From Rhizobium sp. TH2 (GTDB lineage Bacteria; Pseudomonadota; Alphaproteobacteria; Rhizobiales; Rhizobiaceae), in NCBI RefSeq assembly GCF_024707525.1, contig NZ_CP062231.1, forward strand, positions 62,001 to 126,000: a stretch of 64,000 bases of DNA, written 5' to 3'. This document shows positions 35,430-46,180 of the stretch, one piece after another. The notes under the pieces were generated by a model. That model made no database searches. It saw nothing but the letters and a program-made list of their open reading frames with translations, and was not told where the DNA came from. The translations under genes were made by a program, and so were the position numbers. Within the stretch, counting starts at the first letter, position 1. Each line of letters starts with the position of its first letter.

Positions 35430-36839
35430 CTAACTAGCCCGCGCCCGTGGTATCTCGCTCGGTTTGGTCTTTCCGAGTTCGCCCAGGAAGCTGTCGCACC
35501 AGTGGAACACGTCGTTGGTGCGCAGCACGGAAATCATGCTCCGCCAGCGTTGTTGCCGCTCCAGCAGCGGCATGACGAGTGCGCGCGCGATCGAATCCGC
35601 CGTCCCCTCGACATCATAGGGGTTCACCAGCACGGCGTCCTTGAGTTCCTGCGCGGCACCGGCGAAACGCGAGAGTAGCAATACACCCGGATCCTCCTCG
35701 CTCTGGGCCGCGACGAATTCCTTGGCGACCAGGTTCATGCCATCGCGCAATGGCGTGACGAGCGCCATCCTCGCCATGCGGTAGAGCCCGGCCAGCGCCG
35801 GGCGGCGCAATGATCGATTGACATAGCGGATCGGCACCCAGTCGACGGTGCCCAGCGCGCCATTCACCCGTCCGGCCTGCTCCGCCACTGCGCGCTGCAT
35901 CGCCTCATATTCGGGCACCTCGGAGCGTGATTTCGGCGTGATTTGCAGAAGCGTCACCTTCCGTTGGCTTTCCGTGTGCTTGATGAGAAATTTCTCGAAC
36001 GCGTCGATGCGCTGGGTCAGTCCCTTGGAATAGTCCAGCCGGTCGACGCCGATAATAAGCTCCTTGCCGTCAAGGCTCTGGAGCATCCGCTTGGCAAGCG
36101 TGGTGCCGGCAGCGCGTTCGGCAAGCGTCGTGAAGGCATCGGTCTCGATGCCGATCGGATAGGACTCCGCGACGAGATCCCGCCCACCAATGCGGAATTC
36201 CGTATCGCTCAGCCGCTCGCCGATTTCTAGCCGAGCGATGCAATCCGCAAAGTTCTCGCGATCATGGACAGTCTGGAAACCCACCACATCATAGGTGCCG
36301 AGATTGCGCAGAAGCGACTCGTGGACGGGCATGGTGAAGAGCACGTCGGGCGCGGGCCATGGAATGTGGAGGAAGAACCCGATCCGGTTGGTGACGCCCA
36401 ACTGCCTGAGTTCGGATGCCAGCGGGATCAGATGATAGTCGTGGATCCAGATCAGGTCGTCGGGCTCGATCAGCGGCAGCAGACGGCTGGCGAAGAAGCG
36501 GTTGACCCGGAAATAACCCGCCATTTCCCGCCGGCCATATTCGGCGAGATCGAGCCTGTAATGGCAGATCGGCCATAGTACGCGGTTGGCGAAGCCCTGA
36601 TAATATTCCTCGAGATCAAGGTCGGTGAGATCGGTGAGCGCATATTCGATATTGCCCACCTTCAGCGACTGGAGAGGACCCACATCCTCCGACCCGGTGG
36701 ATTTTCCCGACCAGCCCAACCAGATTCCGCCGCGCGCCTCGAGGGCGGATTGAAGTGCGACCGCAAGGCCGCCGGCGGGCGCCATTCCATTCTGGTCGGG
36801 GAGGGGAACGCGATTGGAAACGACGATCAGGCGACCCAT
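35430..36839 (-). CDS. otsA: Trehalose-6-phosphate synthase
   Basis: 469 residues, GT20 glycosyltransferase that makes trehalose-6-phosphate from UDP-glucose and glucose-6-phosphate. Motifs: VSNRVPLP and GGLAVAL at the N-terminus, [38 protein letters not shown], and [17 protein letters not shown] near the end. No otsB follows. The 256-base gap upstream, before apaG, holds nothing I can support besides a small palindrome GTACATGTAC. Confidence 0.95.
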   Translation of the reverse strand: MGRLIVVSNRVPLPDQNGMAPAGGLAVALQSALEARGGIWLGWSGKSTGSEDVGPLQSLKVGNIEYALTDLTDLDLEEYYQGFANRVLWPICHYRLDLAEYGRREMAGYFRVNRFFASRLLPLIEPDDLIWIHDYHLIPLASELRQLGVTNRIGFFLHIPWPAPDVLFTMPVHESLLRNLGTYDVVGFQTVHDRENFADCIARLEIGERLSDTEFRIGGRDLVAESYPIGIETDAFTTLAERAAGTTLAKRMLQSLDGKELIIGVDRLDYSKGLTQRIDAFEKFLIKHTESQRKVTLLQITPKSRSEVPEYEAMQRAVAEQAGRVNGALGTVDWVPIRYVNRSLRRPALAGLYRMARMALVTPLRDGMNLVAKEFVAAQSEEDPGVLLLSRFAGAAQELKDAVLVNPYDVEGTADSIARALVMPLLERQQRWRSMISVLRTNDVFHWCDSFLGELGKTKPSEIPRARAS

Positions 36840-37095
36840 TGCTCAGTTTGCTCGGTACATGTACATGCACCCTAAAGTCCTTGGCCCCGCGTATGGTTCC
36901 GGCCAAGGCAGAAGAAAAGCAGGCAGCAGTCATCGCTCCGACAACAGGCGGCCACTCAGATCGCCCTCGGAAAGCCAGAATGTAACGCTTTAGTCTCCGG
37001 CAAGGTTCATCTGCGATATTCTTGACCTAACTAGGCCCGCAAGGCTAGAACTCCCGGCAGATGCGGCTTCGGAAAGGACATCGGGTACCAGCAGT

Positions 37096-37488
37096 ATGTA
37101 TCACGCGACAACGCGCGAAATCGAAGTCAGTGTCGAGCCCTATTATCTTGCCGAACAATCCGACCCGGCAGACAGCCGCTATGTCTGGGGGTACAGGATC
37201 GTCATTGCCAATAATTCGGATCAGCAGGTCAGGCTGATCAATCGCTATTGGAACATCACCGATGAGAACGGCCAGGTCGATGAGGTGACTGGACCCGGCG
37301 TCGTCGGCGAGCAGCCGGTGCTCAATCCCGGCGATACCTACGAATATAATTCCGGATGTCCGCTGGACACGCCATCAGGCGTGATGTTCGGCCACTACCA
37401 GATGGAAGCCGAAACCGGGGAGACCTTCGACGTCGCCATCCCGGCCTTTTCGCTGGACACACCAGGCATCCAGCGAACGCTCAATTAG
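37096..37488 (+). CDS. apaG: ApaG protein
   Basis: 130 residues, the normal length. The family pattern is clear: [14 protein letters not shown] at the start, [44 protein letters not shown] and [12 protein letters not shown]. ApaG is a small Fibronectin-III-like protein linked to cobalt/magnesium efflux; its molecular role is unclear. It converges with hslO, overlapping its stop by four bases. Confidence 0.93.
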   Translation: MYHATTREIEVSVEPYYLAEQSDPADSRYVWGYRIVIANNSDQQVRLINRYWNITDENGQVDEVTGPGVVGEQPVLNPGDTYEYNSGCPLDTPSGVMFGHYQMEAETGETFDVAIPAFSLDTPGIQRTLN

Positions 37489-38477
37489 TTGGGCCTGAGA
37501 AACTCCGAAGGATCGAACTTGTAGATGGTGGAGCAGAATTCGCATTCCGCGCGGATCTCTCCGTCCTCGATCGTCGATGTGATCTCTTCCGCCGAAAAGC
37601 CGGATAGCACGCCATGCAGTTTGTCGCGCGAGCATGAGCAGCGGTCATGCACCGGCTGCGCATCATAGACGCGCACACCGCGCTCGTGGAATAGCCGATA
37701 GAGCAGCCGCTCGACGCCGAGATCGGGATCGGTCAGTTCTTCCGGCCCGACCGTGGAGGTCAGCATCTGCGCTTCCGCCCAGGTATCGTCTTCCTCGAAT
37801 TCCTGGCCGTTATCGCCATCACCGCCATGCAGGTCGCGCTGGCGCATGCGCTCGGGCGCTTGCGGCAGGAACTGCACGACCATGCCGCCGGCACGCCAGC
37901 TATGACGCGGCTTGCCGTCCGGATCGCGATCGAAGAGCTCGGCCGAAGCGAGCTTCACCCGGGTCGGAATCTGTTCGGACTGGCGGAAATAGGCCGCAGC
38001 CGCTTCTTCAAGCGTCTCGCCGTCAAGCGCGACGATGCCCTGGTAGCGCTGGCTATCCTCGCCCTGATCGATCGTGAATGCGAGTATGCCCTTGCCAAGC
38101 AGCTCATGCGGTTCGATCTTGCCGGCAGCCTGTGCTGCGGCCAGTGCCTGTTCGTCGAAACGGGCATAGCCGCGCACGCCGTCGGGCGCGGTGAAATCGG
38201 CAACAAGGAAATTGACCGGCCCATCGCTCTGGGTCTGGACGATCAGCTTGCCCTGAAATTTCAGCGAGGTGCCGAGCAATACCGTCAGCGCGATCGCCTC
38301 GGACAACAGCCGAGCTACCGGCGGCGGATAGGCATGGCGGGACAGAATCTTGTCCGTCAGGGGTCCAAGTGTAACGGCGCGACCGCGCACATCGAGCCCT
38401 TCCACCTGGAAGGGAACGACGCGATCGTCACCAGCGAACCCGGTCTTACCGGGATTGAGTTCGATTTCGGCCATCAT
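37485..38477 (-). CDS. hslO: Hsp33 redox-regulated chaperone
   Basis: About 330 residues. Hsp33 is a cytoplasmic holdase turned on by oxidative unfolding. The C-terminal zinc motif is present as CSCSRDK and, later, CEFCSTIY, giving the four cysteines CxC and CxxC. ATGs at 38492, 38477 and 38474 are all possible; the middle one is chosen. It follows argF and argD in the same direction, a standard rhizobial order. Confidence 0.93.
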   Translation of the reverse strand: MMAEIELNPGKTGFAGDDRVVPFQVEGLDVRGRAVTLGPLTDKILSRHAYPPPVARLLSEAIALTVLLGTSLKFQGKLIVQTQSDGPVNFLVADFTAPDGVRGYARFDEQALAAAQAAGKIEPHELLGKGILAFTIDQGEDSQRYQGIVALDGETLEEAAAAYFRQSEQIPTRVKLASAELFDRDPDGKPRHSWRAGGMVVQFLPQAPERMRQRDLHGGDGDNGQEFEEDDTWAEAQMLTSTVGPEELTDPDLGVERLLYRLFHERGVRVYDAQPVHDRCSCSRDKLHGVLSGFSAEEITSTIEDGEIRAECEFCSTIYKFDPSEFLRPN

Positions 38478-38581
38478 TGTCTCGGAGATCATTGACGCAG
38501 CACCATAATCGGCTGCTTTTCGTTGGCCTTCAAGTAGTCAATTGGACAACGAATTCAAGTCCGATGTTTTTTGCTCGGCGG

Positions 38582-39499
<918 letters not shown>

Positions 39500-39562
39500 A
39501 CGCGTGATCCTTGCCTGTCTTATCTTGAAATGTTTAGTCGAATTTCAGGGTGAGACAAAGCA

Positions 39563-40744
39563 TCATCGGTGTGCGAGCTTTTCGGCAGCCTTTTCCAGTC
39601 GGGCGAGGCCCTCGCGGGCATCTTCCGCTGTCGTCACAAGAGGTGGCAATAGGCGAATGACATTGTCGCCCGCCATCACGGCCAGCAGTTTCTCGCCGCG
39701 GATTGCCTGCAACAGGTCGGCGGCCGGAACCTTTGCCTTGATGCCGATCATCAGGCCTTCGCCACGGATTTCCTCGATCACGCCGGGGAAACGATCGTTG
39801 AGCGAAGCGAGGCCCTGACGGAAAACCAGCGCCACATCGTTGACATGCTGCAGAAAACCCTCGGCTAGAACGACATCGAGCACGGCATTGCCCACCGCCA
39901 TCGCCAGCGGATTGCCGCCATAGGTCGAGCCATGCGTGCCGGTGACCATGCCGGAGGCTGCCTCTGCGGTTGCGAGGCACGCACCCATCGGAAAACCGCC
40001 GCCGATGCCCTTGGCCACGGCCATGATGTCGGGCGTAATCCCGGCCCTCTCATAGGCGAAGAGCTTGCCGGTACGGCCGACGCCGCACTGTACCTCATCG
40101 AGGATCAGCAACAGGTCGTGCTCGTCGCAAAGTGCGCGGATCGCCTTGAGGAATTCCGGCGAAAAGCTCCGTAGGCCGCCTTCACCCTGAACCGGCTCGA
40201 GCAATATACCGGCTGTCGCCTCGGTGATCGCCGCTTTCACGGCATCGAGATCCCCAAACGGCACTTGGTCGAAGCCGGGGGCCTTGGGGCCGAAGCCGTC
40301 GATATATTTCTGTTGGCCACCTGCCGCGATCGTCGCGATGGTCCGGCCGTGGAAGGCGCCTTCGAAGGTGATGATGTGGAATTTTTCCGGATGACCCTTG
40401 GAATAGTGATAGCGGCGCGCGGTCTTGATCGCGCATTCCAGCGCCTCGGCGCCCGAATTGGTGAAGAACACCTTGTCGGCGAATGTATTCTCGATCAGCC
40501 GCCGGCCCAGTTTCTCCTGCCCGGGGGATTCATAGAGATTGGATGTGTGCCAGAGCTTCTCGGCCTGGTCCTTCAGCGCCGCGACGAGATGCGGATGCGC
40601 GTGCCCGAGCGAATTGACCGCGACACCTGCCGCGAAATCGAGATAGCGGTCGCCGGTTTCGGTGATCAGCCACACGCCTTCACCTCGCTCGAAGCGCATC
40701 GGGGCGCGAGCATAGGTGTCGTAAAGTGTAGCGGCATCCGCCAT
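39563..40744 (-). CDS. argD: Acetylornithine aminotransferase
   Basis: 393 residues, class III PLP enzyme of arginine synthesis. The pattern [13 protein letters not shown] holds the PLP lysine, with [11 protein letters not shown] before it and [13 protein letters not shown] after it. Start ATG follows CAGGAGAACCGCG. It is the first gene of the argD-argF-hslO run. A terminator-like hairpin lies in the region before it (40821-40843). Confidence 0.94.
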   Translation of the reverse strand: MADAATLYDTYARAPMRFERGEGVWLITETGDRYLDFAAGVAVNSLGHAHPHLVAALKDQAEKLWHTSNLYESPGQEKLGRRLIENTFADKVFFTNSGAEALECAIKTARRYHYSKGHPEKFHIITFEGAFHGRTIATIAAGGQQKYIDGFGPKAPGFDQVPFGDLDAVKAAITEATAGILLEPVQGEGGLRSFSPEFLKAIRALCDEHDLLLILDEVQCGVGRTGKLFAYERAGITPDIMAVAKGIGGGFPMGACLATAEAASGMVTGTHGSTYGGNPLAMAVGNAVLDVVLAEGFLQHVNDVALVFRQGLASLNDRFPGVIEEIRGEGLMIGIKAKVPAADLLQAIRGEKLLAVMAGDNVIRLLPPLVTTAEDAREGLARLEKAAEKLAHR

Positions 40745-40820
40745 CGCGGTTCTCCTGGTCTATCCTGTCGTGGATGGTTGCTCCATGCCGATGCCCGGCT
40801 GCGCCCGGCTCGGCAAAAGC

Positions 40821-40843
40821 AAAAAGCCGCCCTTTCAGGCGGC
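40821..40843 (-). terminator. Terminator-like hairpin in the argD leader
   Basis: On the minus strand GCCGCC, six bases, GGCGGC, then TTTTT and another T-run. No gene on that strand ends before it, so it could be an attenuator or the end of a small RNA. It lies 77 bases before the argD start. Confidence 0.5.
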
Positions 40844-40850
40844 AGCGGCA

Positions 40851-40878
40851 CTATTATCATTTGATCTTCCGCCGTCAA
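40851..40878 (-). promoter_or_regulatory. argD promoter candidate
   Basis: TTGACG, a 16-base spacer, then TAATAG, on the minus strand. Its expected start point coincides with the beginning of the hairpin at 40821-40843, so the transcript would begin with that stem. Confidence 0.4.
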
Positions 40879-41000
40879 CAAAAACCCGCAATTCCGCGCC
40901 ACTTGACCCACTGCTCGAATGGGAGCGTTCCCGTGACAGGTGGTCCGCCGTGCATCAAAATGACGGTTGACAAATCAATCTTGGGGATAAGTCAAAAATT

Positions 41001-41151
41001 GATTCCCGCAGATTCCCGGCACTCTTGTCATGGAGTCCGGGCACCATTAGTTTAGGGGTGAATTAGCTAGACTGCATGCGGCGGAACTAGTCACCAGAAA
41101 ACTCAGGGGCCCTTGCCCCCCAGGCTTGTCTTGGGGTGCGGTGAAGGATTC
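41001..41151. promoter_or_regulatory. GANTC methylation-site cluster upstream of gcrA
   Basis: GATTC at 41001-41005, 41011-41015 and 41147-41151, and GAGTC at 41033-41037. GANTC is the CcrM methylation site, and GcrA acts with CcrM methylation. Four sites in 151 bases before gcrA exceed chance and suggest methylation-dependent control. Confidence 0.45.
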
Positions 41152-41169
41152 CGTAGGAAGGATGACATT

Positions 41170-41706
41170 ATGGATAATGGCGTGAACTGGACCGACGAAC
41201 GTGTTGAGAGGCTGAAGAAGCTCTGGGCCGAGGGCTTGAGCGCCAGCCAGATCGCTGCCCAGCTCGGCGGCGTCAGCCGCAACGCGGTGATCGGCAAGGT
41301 CCACCGGCTGAGCCTGCCCGGTCGCGCCAAGGCTGGCGGGGCAACCTCCGCCCGATCCCAGAAACGTTCGACGGTTTCGACCCAGGTGCGGCCTCAGTCC
41401 TTCGCACCACGCACGATTACCCGCACGGTGACCCGCCAGGCGGGTTCAACGATGCTCAAGGAAGACATTGAGGTCGAAGCGCTTGAGGAGATGCAAATCT
41501 CGACCAGCAACAATGTGGTCGTGCCGATTTTCAAGCGCCTGCCGCTGGTTCGCCTCACCGAACGCACATGCAAATGGCCGCTCGGCGATCCGCTCAAGGA
41601 CGACTTCTGCTTCTGCGGCAATGACTCGCCCGATAACACGCCCTATTGCACCTATCACCAGAAGCTCGCCTACCAGCCTTCGGCGGAGCGCCGCCGGGTT
41701 CGCTGA
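41170..41706 (+). CDS. gcrA: Cell-cycle regulator GcrA
   Basis: 178 residues. GcrA binds sigma-70 RNA polymerase and CcrM-methylated promoters to control alphaproteobacterial division genes. The N-terminal helix-turn-helix is WTDERVERLKKLWAEGLSAS followed by QIAAQLGGVSRNAVIGKVHR; the C-terminal part holds CKWPLGDP and CFCG...YCTYH, as in GcrA. The ATG follows GGAAGGATG. A GANTC cluster lies upstream and a strong terminator follows. Confidence 0.95.
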   Translation: MDNGVNWTDERVERLKKLWAEGLSASQIAAQLGGVSRNAVIGKVHRLSLPGRAKAGGATSARSQKRSTVSTQVRPQSFAPRTITRTVTRQAGSTMLKEDIEVEALEEMQISTSNNVVVPIFKRLPLVRLTERTCKWPLGDPLKDDFCFCGNDSPDNTPYCTYHQKLAYQPSAERRRVR

Positions 41707-41728
41707 GTTGAGCAAATGACGGTTTTTT

Positions 41729-41756
41729 CGGAGGCGACTGGTTCGCCTCCGTTTTT
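41729..41756 (+). terminator. Rho-independent terminator after gcrA
   Basis: 9-bp stem CGGAGGCGA / TCGCCTCCG with a five-base loop, followed by TTTTT and ATTT. Confidence 0.8.
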
Positions 41757-41781
41757 ATTTGTGCCTCACCCAACGACTGAC

Positions 41782-42582
41782 CTAGATTTCCAGCAGAAGC
41801 GGGCAATGATCCGACACTTCGGGGTCTGATACGACATCGAAGTCGATGACCGTGACGGCATCGTTCACCAGCATATAGTCGGCAAAGCGGCCCGGCTTGG
41901 TGTAATGCGAGGTGCGTGTCCCGGCAAAGCCGCGCGAGGTGACCAGATCGGTCAAGCCGATCTCGCGCAGGATGCCGAACGTCTCGCTCTCCGGCTCAAC
42001 ATTGAAATCGCCGCAGACGACGAGGCGATCGCCCGGCTCCGAAATTCTCGTTGCCAGTTCGGTAAGTCTGCGCGCCTGCGCCAAGCGCTCCGCCGTATCC
42101 ATTTTGCCGTTAAGATCGCGCAGTCCATGCGTATGGACGATGGATACCGGCCAGTTCCTCTCGTAATCGAAAAGCCTGACAGCATGCGCATTTCGCGAGC
42201 GCGGATGTTCTCCATAATCGCTGGGCGAAAAACCCTTGTGAACGAATGACTGGATCTGTCCGATAATCGGGAATGAGTTCCGGACAAATGTCGCCAGCCC
42301 CCATTGCGAGGGTACTGTTTTGTCGCCGTCCCAGAGAACGCCCTGCGCGGCCGGGCAAAAGGTCGCCGTGTGGCCCGGCAGCGCTCTTGCGACGTCGAGG
42401 TAGAAATTCGCCCGTTGCGGCAACACGTGGTCGCCATCCCGATAGTCCAGCCAGTCCTTGGTGGCGAGCGGCGTATGGACCACCTCCTGCAAGCAAAGAA
42501 TGTCGGGAGAAGCGGCGCTGACATAGTCGATCAATTGATCGTGCAGCTTTCCGCCCCAGCCGTTCAGGCACATGATACGCAC
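41782..42582 (-). CDS. Endonuclease/exonuclease/phosphatase family protein
   Basis: 266 residues. The EEP fold motifs appear in order: MCLNGWGGK at the N-terminus, LCLQEV with the metal-binding glutamate, GDFNVEPES with the catalytic DxN, and VSDHCPLLLEI at the end with the final histidine. Family members cleave DNA, RNA or phosphate esters; the specific substrate is unknown. It converges with gcrA and lies just after ppk2 on the same strand. Confidence 0.87.
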   Translation of the reverse strand: MRIMCLNGWGGKLHDQLIDYVSAASPDILCLQEVVHTPLATKDWLDYRDGDHVLPQRANFYLDVARALPGHTATFCPAAQGVLWDGDKTVPSQWGLATFVRNSFPIIGQIQSFVHKGFSPSDYGEHPRSRNAHAVRLFDYERNWPVSIVHTHGLRDLNGKMDTAERLAQARRLTELATRISEPGDRLVVCGDFNVEPESETFGILREIGLTDLVTSRGFAGTRTSHYTKPGRFADYMLVNDAVTVIDFDVVSDPEVSDHCPLLLEI

Positions 42583-42617
42583 GGTCGAGGCTTCCTGATT
42601 TTAACGGCGCGCCAGCT

Positions 42618-43499
42618 TCATTTGAGGAATTTTTCGCTCCGGCAAACGATCTTGCCATCGACCTTGCCGATTACGTCCGTGTCCTTGCCTTCGTAATCTA
42701 TGGCATTGAGGATGTGCTTGATGAGTTCCAGCCGCCCGCGACGCTTGTCGTTGTTGCGGACCACGGTCCACGGCGCTTCCTCGGTGTCGGTCTCCCTCAG
42801 CATGCGATCACGCTTTTCCGTGTAGTCGTCCCACTTGTTGAGCGCGGCGATATCCATCGGCGACAGCTTCCAGGTTTTCAGCGGATCGTGGCGGCGGTCA
42901 TGGAAGCGCTTGAGTTGCATCTCGCGCCCGATATTGAGGTAGAACTTGAAGAAATGAATGCCGTCATGGACGATCATCTTCTCGAAGCGCGGCACGACCT
43001 TGAGGAAGGCCTCATATTGCTCCGGCGTGCAGAAACCCATGACCGGCTCGACGCCGGCCCGGTTGTACCAGGAGCGGTCGAACAGCACGAATTCGCCCGA
43101 TGTCGGGAAAGTCGAGACATAGCGCTGGAAGTACCACTGGCCGCGTTCGGTTTCCGTCGGCTTGGTCAGGGCCACGATGCGGGCCGAACGGGGGTTCATG
43201 TTCATCTTGACGGCATTGATCGATCCGCCCTTGCCGGCGGCGTCCCGGCCTTCGAAGATCGCCATCACCCGGGCGCCACTCTTCTGCTGCCAGATCTGCA
43301 GCTTGACGAGTTCGACCTGCAACTGCTCGAGTTCCTCTTCGTAATCATCGTCGTCAAGCTTCTTGTCATATGGATAGCCGCCGGACTTCAGATCCTTGTC
43401 GTCAATCCAACTGGGCAGTTTAGGATTTTCGATGTCGAACAGGCGCTTCTCACCGCCGATTTCGATCTCCACCGGCTTGGTCTCAACCTCTTCCACCAT
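42618..43499 (-). CDS. ppk2: Polyphosphate kinase 2
   Basis: 293 residues, normal length for a single-domain PPK2. It transfers phosphate between polyphosphate and nucleotides. Walker [13 protein letters not shown] is followed by the lid and by the Walker B region [17 protein letters not shown]. It sits 138 bases from the divergent phoR gene, so it belongs to a phosphate-metabolism neighbourhood. No clear Pho box is seen in that gap. Confidence 0.93.
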   Translation of the reverse strand: MVEEVETKPVEIEIGGEKRLFDIENPKLPSWIDDKDLKSGGYPYDKKLDDDDYEEELEQLQVELVKLQIWQQKSGARVMAIFEGRDAAGKGGSINAVKMNMNPRSARIVALTKPTETERGQWYFQRYVSTFPTSGEFVLFDRSWYNRAGVEPVMGFCTPEQYEAFLKVVPRFEKMIVHDGIHFFKFYLNIGREMQLKRFHDRRHDPLKTWKLSPMDIAALNKWDDYTEKRDRMLRETDTEEAPWTVVRNNDKRRGRLELIKHILNAIDYEGKDTDVIGKVDGKIVCRSEKFLK

Positions 43500-43637
43500 G
43501 GTTCACTCCCGGATTGCAGATGATTTCACCGGCTGAGACTTGCCCATATTTATCTTGTGAATTCAAGCGGTCCATGGAAGACCTGTCACATCAGGTGGAT
43601 AGCTAGGGACGGCTAATCGCGTGAGGGTGACTCGTCA

Positions 43638-44858
43638 ATGCAGGTAGTCTGGACAATTGTGAGCTGGTTGATGCGGCGCAAGGCTTACATCCTTTGCGGC
43701 GCATTGGGCATGCTCATTGTCTATGGCGCGACCCGCAATGGCTGGGCGGCGATCGGCGCAATCCTGATCGCGATCCTGCCGGCATTCTTCACCCGTGACC
43801 CGGTACCTGCGCCTCTCGCACAGGACGACGTGACGGCAGAGATCGCCAGCGATCCGCTGTTCGAAGTGCGGGCTGCCTTTGCTGGCTTCGACAGCCCGGT
43901 TTTTCTGCTCGATCGCGGCGGATACGTGCTGTACCAGAACCCATCGGCCGCGCATGCCTTCGGTGAGTTCCGCGATGGGCAGCATGTTTCCGCGCGCATA
44001 CGCCTGCCTGCCGTACTCGATACGATCCGCGAGACGCTCGATACGGGCAAGACGGGAACGATCGAATATTCCGCCATGCTTCCGTCGGAGAGCGTCTATC
44101 TGGTGCGCGTCATCAAGGCGCAGGGAGAGGCCGACTATTATGTCCTTATCTTCCGCGACATTTCGGAAACCCGCCGCATCGACCGCATGCGCTCGGATTT
44201 CGTGGCAAACGCCTCGCATGAACTGCGCACGCCGCTCGCCTCGCTGCGCGGGTTTATCGAGACATTGTTGGGTCCGGCGCGCAACGATCATAAAGCGCAG
44301 GAGAAATTCCTCGGCATCATGCAGGAGCAGGTAACGCGAATGAGCCGTCTGGTCGACGACCTCATGTCGCTGTCGCGCCTGGAACTCAAGGCCCGCCTGG
44401 CACCCCAGGATGCGGTCGACCTCGTACCGCTGATCGGCTCGGTCTGCGATGCGCTGGCGCCGCTGGCGAGCGATGTCGGTGTCGAGATCGTCAAGACGCT
44501 GCCCGCGCAGGCGGTCATGGTCATCGGCGACCGGGACGAACTCACGCAGGTTTTCGAGAACCTGATCGAGAACGCCTGCAAGTACGGACAGGATGGCAAG
44601 AAGGTCGATGTGACGATATCAGCGGAGCCGGATCAGCCGGTCGAAGTGAGCGTGCGTGACTATGGTCCGGGCATCCCCGATGAGCACGTGCCGCGCCTCA
44701 CCGAGCGCTTCTATCGGGTCAATGTCGAGAGCAGCCGATCCAAGAAAGGAACGGGTTTGGGCCTTGCCATTGTCAAGCATATTCTCACACGCCATCGCGC
44801 CCGGCTGATTATCCGCTCGGAAGTCGGGCAGGGCAGCACGTTTACAGTGCGTTTCTGA
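43638..44858 (+). CDS. phoR: Phosphate regulon sensor kinase PhoR
   Basis: 406 residues. Two membrane helices (about 15-31 and 36-51), a PAS-like domain (about 80-175), HisKA with H194 in ANASHELRTPL, and an ATPase domain with NLIENACKYGQDG, DYGPGIPDEH and GTGLGLAIVKHIL. It senses phosphate status through the Pst transporter and PhoU and phosphorylates PhoB. It starts the phoR-pst-phoU-phoB cluster, the usual alphaproteobacterial order. Confidence 0.92.
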   Translation: MQVVWTIVSWLMRRKAYILCGALGMLIVYGATRNGWAAIGAILIAILPAFFTRDPVPAPLAQDDVTAEIASDPLFEVRAAFAGFDSPVFLLDRGGYVLYQNPSAAHAFGEFRDGQHVSARIRLPAVLDTIRETLDTGKTGTIEYSAMLPSESVYLVRVIKAQGEADYYVLIFRDISETRRIDRMRSDFVANASHELRTPLASLRGFIETLLGPARNDHKAQEKFLGIMQEQVTRMSRLVDDLMSLSRLELKARLAPQDAVDLVPLIGSVCDALAPLASDVGVEIVKTLPAQAVMVIGDRDELTQVFENLIENACKYGQDGKKVDVTISAEPDQPVEVSVRDYGPGIPDEHVPRLTERFYRVNVESSRSKKGTGLGLAIVKHILTRHRARLIIRSEVGQGSTFTVRF

Positions 44859-44908
44859 CGCAAAAAGCTGCGTCACAGCCACGATTTATATTTTACATAA
44901 TAAAATCA

Positions 44909-44937
44909 ATGACATATATTGTCATAAATCTTTCGTC
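44909..44937 (+). promoter_or_regulatory. Pho box upstream of pstS
   Basis: TTGTCATAAATCTTTCGTC (44919-44937) resembles the PhoB consensus of tandem CTGTCAT half-sites, and it overlaps the inverted repeat ATGACA-N5-TGTCAT at 44909-44925. Another TGACATAAAA follows at 44942. The region is AT-rich and lies 116 bases before pstS. Confidence 0.7.
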
Positions 44938-45052
44938 GAAATGACATAAAAGCATGGGTGTCCAGGGTCTAATGAGAACCGGGCCGCATAAAACCACAGG
45001 CCAGGGCGCCGCTGCCGGCGCCGCCAAATCCAGCCCGAACGGGAGAAATCAG

Positions 45053-46087
45053 ATGAAACTCGTAAAGACCACCATGGCAGCGCTTGTCGCTTCCGTCGCC
45101 TTCGCAGGCGCTTCCTTTGCCGCCGACCAGATCCACATTGCCGGTTCCTCGACCGTGCTTCCCTATGCCAAGATCGTCGCCGAGCAGTTCGCCGAAACCT
45201 ATTCGGATTTCAAGGCTCCGGTCGTTGAATCCGGCGGCTCCGGCGCCGGCCTCAAGGAATTCTGCAAGGGCGCTGGCCCCGAGACCATCGACATCGCGAA
45301 TTCTTCGCGCCCGATCAAGGACTCGGAACTCGAAACCTGCAAGGCCAATGGCGTGACCGACGTCACCGAAGTCAAGATCGGCTATGACGGCATCGTCTTC
45401 GCTCTCGACAAGTCCGCTCCGGATTTCGCTTTCGAGCCGGCCGATATCTACACGGCGCTCGCTGCCGAAATCGTTGTCGACGGCAAGGTCGTCGCCAACC
45501 CGAACACCAACTGGAAGCAGGTCAACGCCAAGCTCGCCGACCTCGACATCCAGGCCTTCATCCCGGGCGAAAAGCACGGCACCCGTGAAGTGTTCGAAGA
45601 AAAGCTCCTGATCGCCGGCTGCAAGGCCACCGGCGCGCTCGAAGCCATGGAAAAGGCCGGCATCGACAAGAAGGAAGCCGAAGGCAAGTGCAAGGCAGTC
45701 CGCAAGGACGGCAAGGCTGTTGACATCGACGGCGACTATTCCGAAACCCTCGCCCGCATCGATGCGGACAAGAAGGCAGTCGGCGTATTCGGTCTCTCCT
45801 TCTATGAAAACAACGCCGACAAGCTGAAGGTCGCCACCGTTGGCGGCGTCCTGCCGAGCGTCGAAACCGTCGCCAAGGGCGAATATCCGGTTTCCCGTCC
45901 GCTCTTCTTCTACGTCAAGAAGGCTCATCTCGAGTCGGTTCCTGGCCTGAAGGAATATGTGGAATTCTTCACCGCCGACACCATGATCGGCCCGGACTCT
46001 CCGCTCGCCGAATACGGCCTGATCCCGGCTCCGGATGCCGAGCGCGAAGAAATCCGCGCTGCCGTGTCCAGCTGGAAGAACATGTAA
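45053..46087 (+). CDS. pstS: Phosphate ABC transporter substrate-binding protein
   Basis: 344 residues with a signal peptide ending ASFAAD. PstS binds phosphate in the periplasm: IAGSSTVLPYAK, VVESGGSGAGLKEF and IANSSRPIKDSE carry the phosphate-binding residues. GGGAGAAATCAG precedes the ATG. A Pho box lies upstream, and a strong hairpin with a T-run follows, which fits the high level of binding protein relative to the rest of the operon. Confidence 0.94.
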   Translation: MKLVKTTMAALVASVAFAGASFAADQIHIAGSSTVLPYAKIVAEQFAETYSDFKAPVVESGGSGAGLKEFCKGAGPETIDIANSSRPIKDSELETCKANGVTDVTEVKIGYDGIVFALDKSAPDFAFEPADIYTALAAEIVVDGKVVANPNTNWKQVNAKLADLDIQAFIPGEKHGTREVFEEKLLIAGCKATGALEAMEKAGIDKKEAEGKCKAVRKDGKAVDIDGDYSETLARIDADKKAVGVFGLSFYENNADKLKVATVGGVLPSVETVAKGEYPVSRPLFFYVKKAHLESVPGLKEYVEFFTADTMIGPDSPLAEYGLIPAPDAEREEIRAAVSSWKNM

Positions 46088-46097
46088 TGGCAAGAAC

Positions 46098-46126
46098 GCC
46101 GGCGGGTGAAAACCCGCCGGCTTTTT
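46098..46126 (+). terminator. Strong hairpin after pstS
   Basis: A perfect 10-bp stem GCCGGCGGGT / ACCCGCCGGC with a GAAA tetraloop, then TTTTT. Since pstC follows on the same strand, partial termination with read-through is likely. Confidence 0.8.
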
Positions 46127-46180
46127 CATATTCGCATTTTCAAGGGCATGAGGCCCAAAACGTCCAGTTAGGGTATTGAG

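Larger units (their letters stand above)
40745..41169. other. Divergent intergenic region argD / gcrA
   Basis: 425 bases without a supported gene. It holds a terminator-like hairpin and a promoter-like pair on the minus strand toward argD, four GANTC sites near gcrA, and no open frame with a ribosome site I would trust. A small RNA ending at the hairpin is possible. Confidence 0.45.

Noticed and set aside
36840..37095. RNA gene or peptide gene in the otsA-apaG gap
   Set aside because: Only a 10-base palindrome GTACATGTAC is visible; no frame with a ribosome site and no tRNA-like fold.
43500..43637. Pho box between ppk2 and phoR
   Set aside because: CTGTCACATCAGGTGG has only one half-site resembling the consensus, so it was not listed.
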